In this document: in pieces, positions 33,483 through 43,900 of the stretch | How positions within the stretch are numbered: position 1 is the first letter of the stretch | Layout: each line of letters begins with the position of its first letter | Assembly (NCBI GenBank): GCA_003818205.1 | Contig: RPRQ01000020.1 | Span: forward strand, 1-64,000 | Origin: Bacteroidales bacterium | Lineage (GTDB): Bacteria; Bacteroidota; Bacteroidia; Bacteroidales; Tenuifilaceae | Direction: 5' to 3' | Length of the DNA stretch: 64,000 nt | Notes under the pieces: model-generated | Told to the model about the DNA's origin: nothing | What the model saw: the letters and a program-made list of their open reading frames with translations, nothing else | The model's database searches: none | Translations under genes and position numbers: made by a program

Positions 33483-34895
33483 TTATTTCTTTACCAAATT
33501 CTTCACTTGGCTAATCTCCATAAATGATGCTCCATCCCAGGGGCCAAAGCTTCCTCCAATTATTAGCACCATATCATCGGGATTAAGTTTGCCACGCTCA
33601 GCCATAATTGAAATAGAATCCGTAAGAAAGTTATCTCTTGTTGTTTGAGGTAGCATGTATTCAGCCGAGATACCATAGGACAACGCAAGGTGTCTCATCA
33701 CCTGCGACTTGTAGCACATGGCGTAAACGGGAATCTTACCTCTAAATGCTGCGAGGTAACGCCCTGTTCGTCCCGAGATAGTATCAACTATAATGGCTTT
33801 GATTGGTAGATTGGCACATGCGCGAACAGCAGAACGAGCCAAGGTTGCAGTAATCTCTTTGTTAATTCTAACCAATTTTTGCTTTGGGTCGGGCTCAAGG
33901 TTAACTTCAACCTCCTGTGCTACCCGAGCCATAATGTTTACAGCCTCAATAGGATATTCGCCGTAGGCAGTTTCGCCGCTAAGCATGATTGCATCAACCC
34001 GTTGATAGATTGCATTGGCAATATCGCTAATCTCGGCACGAGTTGGCCGAGGATGCTCAATCATGGTATGTAGCATCTGTGTTGCGATAATCACAGGTTT
34101 TTTACTCTCAATGCACTTTCTTACAATCCGTCGTTGGATGGTTGGAATCTTTTCGGCCGCAATCTCAATACCCAAATCGCCTCTAGCAACCATTATACCA
34201 TAGGTATGGTCAAGAATCTCATCAATATTATCAACACCTTGCTGATTCTCAATTTTAGCGATAACCTTAATGGAGCTATTATGATCGCCTAAAATCTGTT
34301 TAATCTCAATTACATCCTCTTTCTTGCGGACAAAGCTATGGGCAATAAAATCTAGCTTATTATCGATGGCAAATTTTACGAATTCTATATCCTTTTCGGT
34401 AAGAGAGGGGAGGTTGATATGAACATTAGGAATATTAATGCTCTTGCGTAGTTTTATAATGCCATGATTATGAACCTCACAGATTAATGAATCCGCATTC
34501 TTATCAATTACCTTTAGCTCAATATCACCATCGTCGATTAGGATGCTGCTATTCGTTGGGACTTCATTAACAATATTTGGATACGATAAGTATAGGGTAT
34601 CTCCCTTTGATTCTCTGTTTACATCGCCCTTTAGCTTAATAATATCTCCTTTTGAAACTGAGATGTCTTCGCCCAATGGTGATGTTCTAATCTCAGGACC
34701 CTTGGTATCGACAAGTAGTGCAATTTTATCTGAAACTTTGCGAACATTCTCGATAACCATTTTTGCCTGTTCTAAATTTTGGTGAGCGGTATTCAATCTT
34801 ACCACGTTCATCCCCGCATCGTAAAGCTTTTGAAGGAACTCAACATCACACCGCCTATCGGATATTGTTGCAACAATTTTTGTTTTCTTAAGCAT
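33483..34895 (-). CDS. pyk: pyruvate kinase
   Basis: Last step of glycolysis: PEP + ADP to pyruvate + ATP. The 470-residue enzyme starts KKTKIVATISDRRCD and shows VVRLNTAHQ (Arg/Asn of the substrate pocket), the ALLVDTKGPEIRTSPLG strand, KIENQQGVDNIDEI (catalytic Lys in the KIEN motif) and MVARGDLGIEIAAEKIP with the metal-binding acids. The C-terminal domain (about 350-470) is complete, ending SQVKNLVKK. In the Asn-Thr-Ala-His segment the usual NxSH Ser is Ala. The open frame runs 51 codons further upstream, but those are low-complexity repeat sequence and lie before the -7 promoter box, so the start is ATG 34893-34895. Confidence 0.95.
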   Translation of the reverse strand: MLKKTKIVATISDRRCDVEFLQKLYDAGMNVVRLNTAHQNLEQAKMVIENVRKVSDKIALLVDTKGPEIRTSPLGEDISVSKGDIIKLKGDVNRESKGDTLYLSYPNIVNEVPTNSSILIDDGDIELKVIDKNADSLICEVHNHGIIKLRKSINIPNVHINLPSLTEKDIEFVKFAIDNKLDFIAHSFVRKKEDVIEIKQILGDHNSSIKVIAKIENQQGVDNIDEILDHTYGIMVARGDLGIEIAAEKIPTIQRRIVRKCIESKKPVIIATQMLHTMIEHPRPTRAEISDIANAIYQRVDAIMLSGETAYGEYPIEAVNIMARVAQEVEVNLEPDPKQKLVRINKEITATLARSAVRACANLPIKAIIVDTISGRTGRYLAAFRGKIPVYAMCYKSQVMRHLALSYGISAEYMLPQTTRDNFLTDSISIMAERGKLNPDDMVLIIGGSFGPWDGASFMEISQVKNLVKK

Positions 34896-34917
34896 AATTT
34901 TGTTCGATTTTGAAATG

Positions 34918-34925
34918 CAAAGATA
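34918..34925 (-). promoter_or_regulatory. -7 element (TATCTTTG, minus strand) of pyk
   Basis: Perfect TAnnTTTG match on the minus strand, 22 bp before the pyk ATG. No TTTG at the -33 place, where the purine repeat tract begins. Confidence 0.55.
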
Positions 34926-34937
34926 AAAAGAAAGAGG

Positions 34938-35045
34938 AGTGAAAAGTGAAAAGAGATAAGTGAAAAGCGAAAAGTGATAAGTGAAACGTGAGAGGTGAGA
35001 ACTTCTGTCTTCTGACTTCTTTCTTCTAACTTCTAACTTCTTTTT
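34938..35045 (+). repeat. phrase-like purine/pyrimidine repeat tract
   Basis: From 34938 to 35000 the strand is built from GTGAAAAG/ATAAGTGAAAAG words; from 35001 to 35045 from ACTTCT, CTTCTGA and CTAACTTC words. The first half is nearly pure purine, the second nearly pure pyrimidine. It fills the space between pyk and xerD. Confidence 0.7.
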
Positions 35046-35090
35046 CATACTTTTGACATTTAGTAATTAAACCGATATCCAAGATTAAAG

Positions 35091-35993
35091 ATGGGTTGGA
35101 AAGCAGCAATCGATGATTATATCAATTTTATTCGGGTTGAGAAATCCTTATCGGGCAATTCTGTTTCAGCATACAAGCACGATGTTGAGATGTTTATGGT
35201 TTATGCCGATAGCATTGGTGTTGAGCCCGAGAATATTACAATGAAGCAGATTCAGGAATTCCTTAATCATGTTGATGAATCGGGGTTGAATAAGCGAACT
35301 CAAGCGAGAATCCTTTCGGGTATCCGAGGATTCTTTAAATACATGATGATTGAGGAGGTTATCGATATCGACCCAACCGAGCTGATTGAAGGACCTAAAA
35401 TAGGTCGAAAACTACCCGAAACACTCTCCATTAAAGAGATTGATGATATTGAGGCCTCAATTGATTTAAGTAAGCCCGAAGGGCAGAGAAACAAAACCAT
35501 GGTTGAAACGCTCTATAGCTGTGGTTTACGGGTATCTGAACTGGTGAACTTAAAGTTAACAGACCTTTTTTTTGAGCAGGGATTTGTTAAAGTATTAGGG
35601 AAGGGGAATAAAGAACGTTTAGTTCCAATTGGAGAGAAAGCAATAAAGGAGATAAATCTATATATTACCTACAGAAATAGCGTTTTATCTAATATTAATA
35701 GGGATTCGGAGAATATTGTTTTCCTTAACCGCCGAGGAAGCAAGCTGACCCGCGAAATGGTTTTTACGATTATTAAGAAACATGCAAAATTAGCGGGTAT
35801 TAAGAAGAGTATTAGCCCGCATACTTTCCGGCATTCCTTTGCAACCCATTTGGTTGAGGGTGGTGCTGATTTACGAGCTGTGCAGGAGATGCTTGGGCAT
35901 GAATCAATCCAAACCACTGAGATATACACCCACCTCGATAAGGAATATCTAAGGGATACCATTCTGAGATTTCATCCACGATCCGAGGTGTAA
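35091..35993 (+). CDS. xerD: tyrosine recombinase XerD-like
   Basis: A 300-residue site-specific recombinase. N-terminal core-binding domain (about 1-90, YINFIRVEKSLSGNSVSAYKHD) and catalytic domain (about 105-295) with the full set: Arg147 (CGLRVSEL), Lys171 (GKGNKERLVP), His244 and Arg247 (SPHTFRHSFATH), His270 (MLGHESIQTT) and nucleophile Tyr279 (EIYTHLDKEYL). Length and ends fit the chromosome dimer-resolution XerC/XerD proteins rather than integron or phage integrases; no attachment site or mobile cargo is beside it. XerC and XerD cannot be told apart safely. Its last 22 bp overlap the convergent end of the YfiR-kinase gene. Confidence 0.92.
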   Translation: MGWKAAIDDYINFIRVEKSLSGNSVSAYKHDVEMFMVYADSIGVEPENITMKQIQEFLNHVDESGLNKRTQARILSGIRGFFKYMMIEEVIDIDPTELIEGPKIGRKLPETLSIKEIDDIEASIDLSKPEGQRNKTMVETLYSCGLRVSELVNLKLTDLFFEQGFVKVLGKGNKERLVPIGEKAIKEINLYITYRNSVLSNINRDSENIVFLNRRGSKLTREMVFTIIKKHAKLAGIKKSISPHTFRHSFATHLVEGGADLRAVQEMLGHESIQTTEIYTHLDKEYLRDTILRFHPRSEV

Positions 35994-38383
35994 GAATACT
36001 TTTTGTCGTCTGAATAAAAATTTTTAGAAAGAACAATCTCGAGCTGTTCCTGTATTATCGGTTTCGAGATGTAATCGTCGAATCCTGAACTTTTTATTTT
36101 ATCAATCTCATGGGTCATAGCGAAGGCCGACTGAGCTATGATAGGGATTCTTTTATCGGAAAGTTTTCTAATAGCGGTAAGGGTATTATACCCGTTAAGG
36201 CGGGGCATTTGAATATCAAGCAGGATAAGATCGATGCTCGGATTCTTTTTGAATATCTCAATGGCTTCTATACCATCGCAGGCGGATAGGATTTTAATAT
36301 TCATCTTTGCTAAAATTAGCCTTAGCAGCTCCCTTGACTTATAATCGTCTTCGCAAATCAGTACCGTTTTATTATCGAACGATAAATTGTTTATTACATG
36401 AATGGGCTCTTTTTTGGTTAGCTCGCCATGTATTAACGGTATTGTGAAGTAGAATTGAGTACCAAGGTTTGGAGCTGATTCAAACCAAATCCTACCCCCG
36501 TGCATTTCGATAAGACTTTTAGAAATTACAAGCCCTAACCCAGTTCCTGAGTAGAGGCGTTGATCGCCCTGATTGATTTTTACGAATCGCTGAAAAAGAC
36601 TTCCATGATACTCTTTGGGAATTCCAATACCTGTATCTTTAACGAAAAATACGATTTCGTTATCAACTACGCTATAGCCAACCTCTACGCTACCCGTATC
36701 GGTGAATTTAATGGCATTGCCAAGCAAATTGTTTATCACCTGTTTCAGCCTATTCGGATCGACTTTAACGATAAGGTTCTGATGATTCATATCAGGCGAG
36801 AAGATCAATTTTATTTTCTCCTGTTTGCCGAATAGGATTATTTGCTCAGCGAAGAAATGGTATATAGATTCTAGCTCTGATTTTAGATCGTAGTCAGTGA
36901 TACTAAATTGAATTTGACCCGATTCGATTTTGGCAATATCTATAATGTCGTTTATTAACCTTAAAAGGTCGTTTGAACTTTGTTTAATTATATCGAAGTA
37001 ATCTCTAATATCCTCATCGATATTGGTTTGGCCTGAAAGCAATTCAGAAAACCCTACAATGGCGTTAAGGGGAGTCCTTATTTCGTGCGACATATTGGCA
37101 AGGAATGCCGATTTCAGCTTGTCAGCCTCTTCTGCTCTCTCCTTGGCAAGCCTAAACTCTTCGGTTCGAACCCGTACGGTTTCCTCTAAATGATGATTTT
37201 GCTGTTCCAGCTCAATATTAGTTGCCTCAATCTGCAATGCCTGCTGATGAATCTCCTTCTCTTGCTTTTCGATGGCTTTATTCTTTTCGCTAAGAATTCT
37301 ATTCGCTTTTTGCTTGTTTCTATAGCCTATTAAGATTAAGAGAATTAAGCATACCACAAGGATTATAGACGAAAGGGTATAGATTAATAATTTGTTTTGG
37401 ATTTGAATTCTTTTCTCCTTAGAGGATAAGGATTCGCCTTGAGTCCTAATCTGCTCCTTTTGATTCTGAATTTCAGCCTTCTGCTGCTCAAGGGTTAGGT
37501 TTCGCTGAGTCATCTCCTCAACTTGCAATAAAATTTTTTTCTGCTGTTGCTCAATCTCAGCGCGATTCAATTTTAGAACGTTTAAATTATTGGTTACCTC
37601 AAGCTGTTGCCTGTAAATCTCTTTGTATAGGGTGTCGAGGTTTCTTTTTTGTAGATCGATTTCGTATTGTTGTCTTTTAATATCCTCATTTTGAGATACT
37701 ATATCTCGTTTTTGTTTCTCGATCTCCTTGTCCTGCGATTCTAATATCCTTCTTTGGTTTTCAACCTTTACCTGCTCATCCTTTAACCTCTCCTCCTGCT
37801 TTTGGTAAAGTTTTGCCACATCGAGCCGTGAGCCTCCAAGAAGAAGTAATTTTGGTTGAATTGTAAGGTCATGATTGATCTCTATATTCTCTTTGTTGAG
37901 CTCAAAGCTGATTTTATTCCGCTCGGTATCTGAATAGATGAAGTTGATCATTACAACTTCTTTCTGTTCGCTTTCCTCCGATATGATTAGGGTTGGTTTT
38001 AACCGAAAGTCGTTATAAATACTAGCTAGTAATTCATTGTATTTTTTATCAATATAAAGAATATTGACTGTTTGGGTTGTCAACTTAACTTTCTGAAGCA
38101 CTTGATAAACCTTAATCGGCTTATTTTTAATGGATTTATATTTTGCAATCTCATTGAACTCATTTATTAACTTGGTGTTATCGCTGAAAACGGTTATTCT
38201 AAACGTATCTAACCCTTTCTCATTGGGCCATGTAATATTCTGAGCAAATTGGTAGCTATAAGCAGTTTTAATTATCTCATGAGAAATAACCTGTGAATTG
38301 GCGCAGAATGGAATAGTCAAAAGAATTAGTGCTATTCCCCTGCAAAATAGATAATTGAGATTATGTAAAATATTGTTCATCAA
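35972..38383 (-). CDS. YfiR-domain hybrid histidine kinase
   Basis: An 803-residue membrane hybrid kinase with an unusual sensor. A signal peptide (about 12-31) is followed by a YfiR/DUF4154-like periplasmic domain (about 32-186: IKTAYSYQFAQNITWPNE, VNILYIDKKYNELLASI, LLLLGGSRLDVAKLY), then about 140 residues of coiled coil very rich in Gln, Glu and Lys (187-330), one membrane helix (about 332-354), a second coiled coil, HisKA with His433 (NMSHEIRTPLNAIVG), HATPase_c (NLLGNAIKFTDTG, VKDTGIGIP, YSGTGLGLVIS) and a receiver with Asp723 (LILLDIQMP). YfiR is usually a separate protein; here it is fused to the kinase. The TonB receptor encoded divergently 250 bp away is the likely signal partner. 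The end overlaps xerD by 22 bp. Confidence 0.9.
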   Translation of the reverse strand: MMNNILHNLNYLFCRGIALILLTIPFCANSQVISHEIIKTAYSYQFAQNITWPNEKGLDTFRITVFSDNTKLINEFNEIAKYKSIKNKPIKVYQVLQKVKLTTQTVNILYIDKKYNELLASIYNDFRLKPTLIISEESEQKEVVMINFIYSDTERNKISFELNKENIEINHDLTIQPKLLLLGGSRLDVAKLYQKQEERLKDEQVKVENQRRILESQDKEIEKQKRDIVSQNEDIKRQQYEIDLQKRNLDTLYKEIYRQQLEVTNNLNVLKLNRAEIEQQQKKILLQVEEMTQRNLTLEQQKAEIQNQKEQIRTQGESLSSKEKRIQIQNKLLIYTLSSIILVVCLILLILIGYRNKQKANRILSEKNKAIEKQEKEIHQQALQIEATNIELEQQNHHLEETVRVRTEEFRLAKERAEEADKLKSAFLANMSHEIRTPLNAIVGFSELLSGQTNIDEDIRDYFDIIKQSSNDLLRLINDIIDIAKIESGQIQFSITDYDLKSELESIYHFFAEQIILFGKQEKIKLIFSPDMNHQNLIVKVDPNRLKQVINNLLGNAIKFTDTGSVEVGYSVVDNEIVFFVKDTGIGIPKEYHGSLFQRFVKINQGDQRLYSGTGLGLVISKSLIEMHGGRIWFESAPNLGTQFYFTIPLIHGELTKKEPIHVINNLSFDNKTVLICEDDYKSRELLRLILAKMNIKILSACDGIEAIEIFKKNPSIDLILLDIQMPRLNGYNTLTAIRKLSDKRIPIIAQSAFAMTHEIDKIKSSGFDDYISKPIIQEQLEIVLSKNFYSDDKKYSYTSDRG

Positions 38384-38621
38384 TAGTTCGGTTTACAAGA
38401 ATAAAAAATAATTCAAAAAGAGAATGAATTTACTATTCAATTGTTTAAACCAGTTTATTAAGCGAATGTTTATTTGTATTAAACGCAATAAGTATAGAGT
38501 TCTCTTTCTATGCCAAAAATCAAAAATAATCACTTATTTCTAATATTATCTTTAATTCTACGGATAAAATTGATAACACATTATTCTTTGGTATATTATA
38601 CGCTCAATTTGAAAAAAGGGA

Positions 38622-38629
38622 TATATTTG
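38622..38629 (+). promoter_or_regulatory. -7 element (TATATTTG) just before the TonB receptor start
   Basis: Perfect TAnnTTTG match ending 5 bp before the ATG at 38635, with no TTTG at -33. If used, transcription would begin at or very near the start codon. Confidence 0.4.
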
Positions 38630-38634
38630 TTTTT

Positions 38635-40839
38635 ATGAGAATACTAAGAATAATCCTCTTTGTAAATGTACTGCTCATGTTGATCTCACAACCTGGGCAT
38701 TCTCAACATGCTGATTCATTGAATGTTTACGATATGCCATTGGATCAGCTCATAAACCTTCAAATCTCATCGGCAACAAAGTCAGTAGAAACGGTAACCG
38801 ATATTCCTTCGAGCATAATAATAATTTCACGCCAGACTATCCAAGAACAAGGCTGGCAAACGATAGAGGAAGTACTAAGTAATGTTCCTGGGATGTATAT
38901 GATTAATGATTACCTGTGGTTTGGTACCGATAACTTTGGTGTTCGTGGATTCTTTTCAACAGGTTCATTCAATACTATGGTGATTCTGGTGAATGGCGTG
39001 AACCAAAAGGAGGATTGGTACAACTCATTCCCCCTTACCAAAATTAATGTTCCTGTTGAAGCCATCGACCGGGTAGAGGTGATTCGAGGGCCGATGTCGG
39101 TTGTATATGGAAATTCAGCCTTTTTGGGGGCGATAAATATTGTTACCGAGCAGAATTCGGGGGGAGGAGCAAAGCTTAGCCTGGGGAATAATGGCAATTA
39201 TCGAACGTTTGCCAGGGTAAATGGGGTAAATGGCCGGATAATGTACACTTTTAATGCAGGTATTTATGGCTCGAATGGGATAAATAGACCATACGCCGAT
39301 ATGACTGACCATATTGAAGATTCATGGGGCTTGCCTCAGAATGGCACATCGAAAGGTCAGCTAGCCGATAACCGTAGATACTTCGATTTTTCGTTAAAAA
39401 CGGGTAATTTTCGCTTCAATTTATCTCAAACAAATACTCGAAGAGGAGTAATAGACTACTATCCAGGCTATGACGATGGTCATTTAGCCGAAATCCAATC
39501 CTCAAATGCATTGGTTGGCTATAGCAAAGATATTAATGATATTATTTCTATCAATTTTGATGTTGGCTATTACTCATTTAGAAATAGAATGGATTATAAG
39601 CATAAATCCGATACTACGGCCTACACATTTGACGATATATACTCCGATGCTGCCGATGCTGAGCTTAATGTCAACTTAAAACCTACTAAAAAGTTGGACG
39701 TTTCATTTGGTGTCTATTATCAAATGGTACTGAGCGATAAGCTAGTTGTCGATGCACCAAACCTAAGCGAAGAATACGTTAACCTTGATGCAGGGCTATC
39801 GCGAGATGATAAAAAGTACACATGGGCTGCATTTACTCAGGCACGTTATGCTTTAAATCAAAAATTTTCAGTTTTAGGAGGGCTTCGTGTTGAGCAGACA
39901 CCTTCATACACCATTAACTATGCTGTTCGGTTTGACCCTTTGGGTTCATATGAATATTTAGCTAGAGAGGGAACCTATAAGTATGGTAAACCATATTTAA
40001 TTCCACGAGCGGCACTTCTTTACCATATTAACGATGGTCATCACCTGAAACTTATGTATGGAAAGGCCATTAAGCAGGCTTCAATGGGTGAGAATATGGA
40101 TATTGTCCGATACCCCAATCAAGAGCAGCTTAAGCCCGCAAATATGCAAACCCTTGAGCTGAACTACATTGGAAGAGTTGCTGATAAAGCGATTATCAAT
40201 CTTAGCGTTTTTTACAATAATGTGGTAAATCTGATTTCTAGGACGAATCAATTGGAAAATGGAGAAATGAAGCTTTTTAACACCAATTCGGGAAAACTTA
40301 GAACGATTGGTACAGAGTTTAGCACCGATTTAAAGTTTACTCAAAGATTTAATGCTTCGCTCAGCTTTGTTTATCAGTACTCAAAGAATATGCAGAACGG
40401 TTATGAGCGTATTACCCTTGAATATGCTCCGAGAGTGCTTGCGTACTCTACGCTCTCGTATAGGTTTTATAAGAACTCAACAATTGCTTTTTCGGGTTAT
40501 TATATTGGTTCGATGGAAAGCTATTGGAGACCTGATGTAATAAGCAGTATGGGTGATCATCGAACTCCAGTTCAGCTTATAGCCGATGGTGAAAGGATAG
40601 GAACGAAGGCCTCCGCTTACTTTCTGACCAATATGAATATCCGATTTAATGATGTATTTAGAGAAAAACTGTATTTTACTTTTCATATACATAACCTACT
40701 TAATACAACTGTCAAATATCCTACAACCCGCAGTAACGATGAGTTTGAGAAGGGTACATTTGGCTATAACCGATATTTTATAGTTGGTGTGGGTCTGAAT
40801 TTTGGAGCATTGGCTGAAAAACCTGATAAAAACAATTAG
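38635..40839 (+). CDS. TonB-dependent receptor (BtuB/FepA-like)
   Basis: A 734-residue outer-membrane receptor. Signal peptide (about 1-24, ending GHSQ), a short N-terminal segment (MPLDQLINLQISSATKS, the TonB-box region of this subgroup), plug domain (about 45-170: IPSSIIIISRQTIQEQGWQTIEEVLSNVPG, GVRGFFSTGSFNTMVILVNGV, IDRVEVIRGPMSVVYGNSAFLGAINIVT in part) and a 22-strand-type barrel ending RYFIVGVGLNFGALAEK. The segment DLLAQITS-like IsSATKS start is what is often seen in receptors linked to YfiR proteins and diguanylate cyclases. Encoded divergently from the YfiR-kinase, with which it probably forms a sensing pair. Ligand unknown. Confidence 0.9.
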   Translation: MRILRIILFVNVLLMLISQPGHSQHADSLNVYDMPLDQLINLQISSATKSVETVTDIPSSIIIISRQTIQEQGWQTIEEVLSNVPGMYMINDYLWFGTDNFGVRGFFSTGSFNTMVILVNGVNQKEDWYNSFPLTKINVPVEAIDRVEVIRGPMSVVYGNSAFLGAINIVTEQNSGGGAKLSLGNNGNYRTFARVNGVNGRIMYTFNAGIYGSNGINRPYADMTDHIEDSWGLPQNGTSKGQLADNRRYFDFSLKTGNFRFNLSQTNTRRGVIDYYPGYDDGHLAEIQSSNALVGYSKDINDIISINFDVGYYSFRNRMDYKHKSDTTAYTFDDIYSDAADAELNVNLKPTKKLDVSFGVYYQMVLSDKLVVDAPNLSEEYVNLDAGLSRDDKKYTWAAFTQARYALNQKFSVLGGLRVEQTPSYTINYAVRFDPLGSYEYLAREGTYKYGKPYLIPRAALLYHINDGHHLKLMYGKAIKQASMGENMDIVRYPNQEQLKPANMQTLELNYIGRVADKAIINLSVFYNNVVNLISRTNQLENGEMKLFNTNSGKLRTIGTEFSTDLKFTQRFNASLSFVYQYSKNMQNGYERITLEYAPRVLAYSTLSYRFYKNSTIAFSGYYIGSMESYWRPDVISSMGDHRTPVQLIADGERIGTKASAYFLTNMNIRFNDVFREKLYFTFHIHNLLNTTVKYPTTRSNDEFEKGTFGYNRYFIVGVGLNFGALAEKPDKNN

Positions 40840-40907
40840 TACAAAAGGTTGTTTGTCTTTAATCTTTTTAAGTTTCTTGTCAGTATCTAATATCTATTGC
40901 TAGACTT

Positions 40908-43900
40908 TTACTCATCTTTTAGCTTTTTAATCGCCCTATAAAAAACCTCTTGAATATTTGTACGAATATTCAATTCGACTAATTTGTTGTTTGAGGCATC
41001 AGGGTAAACTCGGTTAGAGAGAAAAACATAAACCAAACCATTCTCAGGATCAGCCCAAACCATAGTTCCTGTAAACCCTGCATGCCCAAAGCTTAACGTT
41101 GATGCCGATGGACCAGCAGGCGATGGCTTACCTTCCTTTGTTTCAGGCTTATCGAAGCCCAACGCTCTTCTATTTCCATTATTATTCTTAGGTGTTGATG
41201 TAAAGAGATCGACCGTTTGGGCCGAGAAGAACCTTTCACCGCCATATGTACCTTTCTGAAGGTACATTTGCATCAGCTTGGCTAAATCGTTGGCGGTTGA
41301 AAAAACTCCAGCATGACCAGCTATACCACCCATCATCGCTGCGGTCGGATCATGAACAAACCCCCTAATCAGCTGTTTTCGAAAAACTAAATCCACCTCG
41401 GTTGGTACAACCCTAGAGATTTCAAATTTTCTTAAAGGCTGATATGATGTACTATTCATTCCTAGCATTTTATATAATTTTTGGTCAGCGTACTCATTAA
41501 GCCCCATGTTGGTAATATTTTCGATAACTCTTTGAAGATATAAAAAGCCTAAATCGCTGTATTTATACTTTCCAATATCCTTCAATTCGGTGCTATTTAT
41601 CCTGTTGAACAGGGTATCCTTTATCCCTTCCCGGGCAAACATATTTGTTGCAACCTGAATCGGGTAGTCGAATGAGTACTCAGTGCTGTAATAATCTGGA
41701 TTGGGTGTGCTATACTTGCTTATATACACATTATCAATAGCTTTGAATGGGTATTCAGGGCTAAGGGTGCTACTAGTTGTTGGCTTGCCCGATAATTGGT
41801 TTGAGATTGTAGATATGTAGAATGGCAACCATGGCTGTAGCCCCGATTGATGCAATAGTAAATTTTTGATTGCTAAATTCTTCTTATTGCTATTACTCGG
41901 TAGAGCCATATAGCTGCTTAACGTTTTCAGCAGGTCGATGCTATCCTTATCATACAGGTGCATAATTGCAGGCAAAGTAGCAGCTATCTTTGTAACAGAT
42001 GCAATATCGTAGATGGATTTGGAGTTTACAGGCTTCTCGTTACTGTACGTATGGGACCCGAAGGACTTATTGTAGAATACAACCCCATCTTTTGCTGCAA
42101 GTATCTGCATTCCTGGGGTAATCTGCTGAGCAATGGCATCTAAAGCAATCGAATCAGCTGCGGATAAATCATGCGGATTGATACCCAACTCCTCGGGGAT
42201 TGAATACTTTAAACGGATTCTCTCATTATTCGAATAGCCGCTTCCTATAGGCATTGAATTAGTTGCTGAAACAGGTAGTTTCCCTTTTACCCCAATTCCA
42301 CCAAAAACCATTTGAGCCGAAAGGCTTTGGCAAATATTAGAGTTATCGAACGAGATAATTAATCCGCTCAGCGATTGATAGTTAATCAACCTATTAAGGC
42401 TATATGGGTTTCCGAAAATATCAACGATTACCTTTTTTCGGAATGAAAGGTCGAATATGAAGTTAGATAGCTGCGATGATATCCCGTAATTCTTTGAAGC
42501 CCTTGTATCAATGGCATGGCAACCTATTATTACTAAATTGTATGGTTCTAATGCTACGAGTAACGAATCATATTCATCTAGCGATGATTCGGAGTTAATG
42601 CAAAATGGGGTAATTTCACTGTACATTTCGAGCTGGTTAAGGAAGTCTTGCCCTTTTCCTACCCCCACTTCAACGTATGCAATATTGAGGGTATCGAGCT
42701 TTTTTAGGGGTATTAGATCATTCCCTTTTAATAGTGTAATTCCCTTTTCAATAACTTTACGTTTTAGCAGCTCCGATGCGGTAGTATTTAGATCTGAAAC
42801 GAGATTCTCATTTCCTATGGGTTTATAGCTTGATAGCCCCACAGCGTATTTTGCCAACAGGATTTTTCTACATTTTCTATTCACTTCATTCACCGAGAAG
42901 TTACCGTTTGCTACCTGCTGTTCAATAAAATCGATCGATTCCTTAATCTTTTCAGGGCAGACAAGAAAGTCGTTACCCGCTTGATAAGCAAGGTAGTTCA
43001 GCTCAGCTGGTTTATGAAAATCGGCAACACCCTTCATGTTCAGCGCATCGGTGAAGATTAATCCATTGAAATTGAGGCTGTCAATAAGTATTCTTTTAAT
43101 GACATTTGATGATATGCTTGATGCGAGGGAAGTGTCCTTTTCGAGTGTTGGTATGCTCATATGGGCAACCATTACACCTGCAACGCCCTTGTTGATTATG
43201 CTGCTGAATGGATATAGCTCTAAGGTATCCAAGCGTTCGATGCTATGCTTAACTTTTGGTAAAGCGTAATGCGAATCGGCATCGGTATCGCCATGCCCCG
43301 GGAAGTGTTTAGCGCAGGCAAGTATCCCATTATCCTGTAAACCCTTCATATACTCTATGCCAAATGCCGAGACCATTCTTTTATCCTCCCCGAAGGAGCG
43401 GGAACCGATAACTGGGTTTAGCGGGTTGTTGTTGATGTCAACCACAGGGCCATAGTTGATATGAATGCCCATGCGCTTGAAATGCTTTGCCATATCCGAT
43501 GCCACTTGGTAAACAAGATTTGAATCAGCTGCAGCGCCAAGCATCATCTGTCGTGGGTACGAGAATGTACTATCCAAGCGCATCCCTAACCCCCATTCTC
43601 CATCGATTGAAATGATAATTGGAATCTTCGATAACGATTGGTAATAGTTTGTGAGCTTAGCCTGTCGAACAGGACCTCCCTGAAAAAAGATCAATCCACC
43701 AATCTTTTCATTTTGTACTAGTGATGATATTTCATCTATATGTTTTTGATCCTTATTGGAGTAGGCCGAAACCATAAACGATTGGGCAATTTTCTCGCGA
43801 ATGGTCAACGATTTCATTAATGAATCAACCCATGCGTTTTGTTGAAGTGTATCAACCTTGAAATAGGTAATTGATTGATAGTTTGTTGCTAATACTTGAT

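Noticed and set aside
34896-35048. N-terminal extension of pyruvate kinase by 51 residues
   Set aside because: The extension is translated low-complexity repeat and includes the pyk -7 box; the enzyme family begins at KKTKIVATI.
35091-35993. XerD-like recombinase as an integrase of a mobile element
   Set aside because: Length and motifs fit housekeeping XerC/D, the neighbours are ordinary genes and no attachment repeats are seen.
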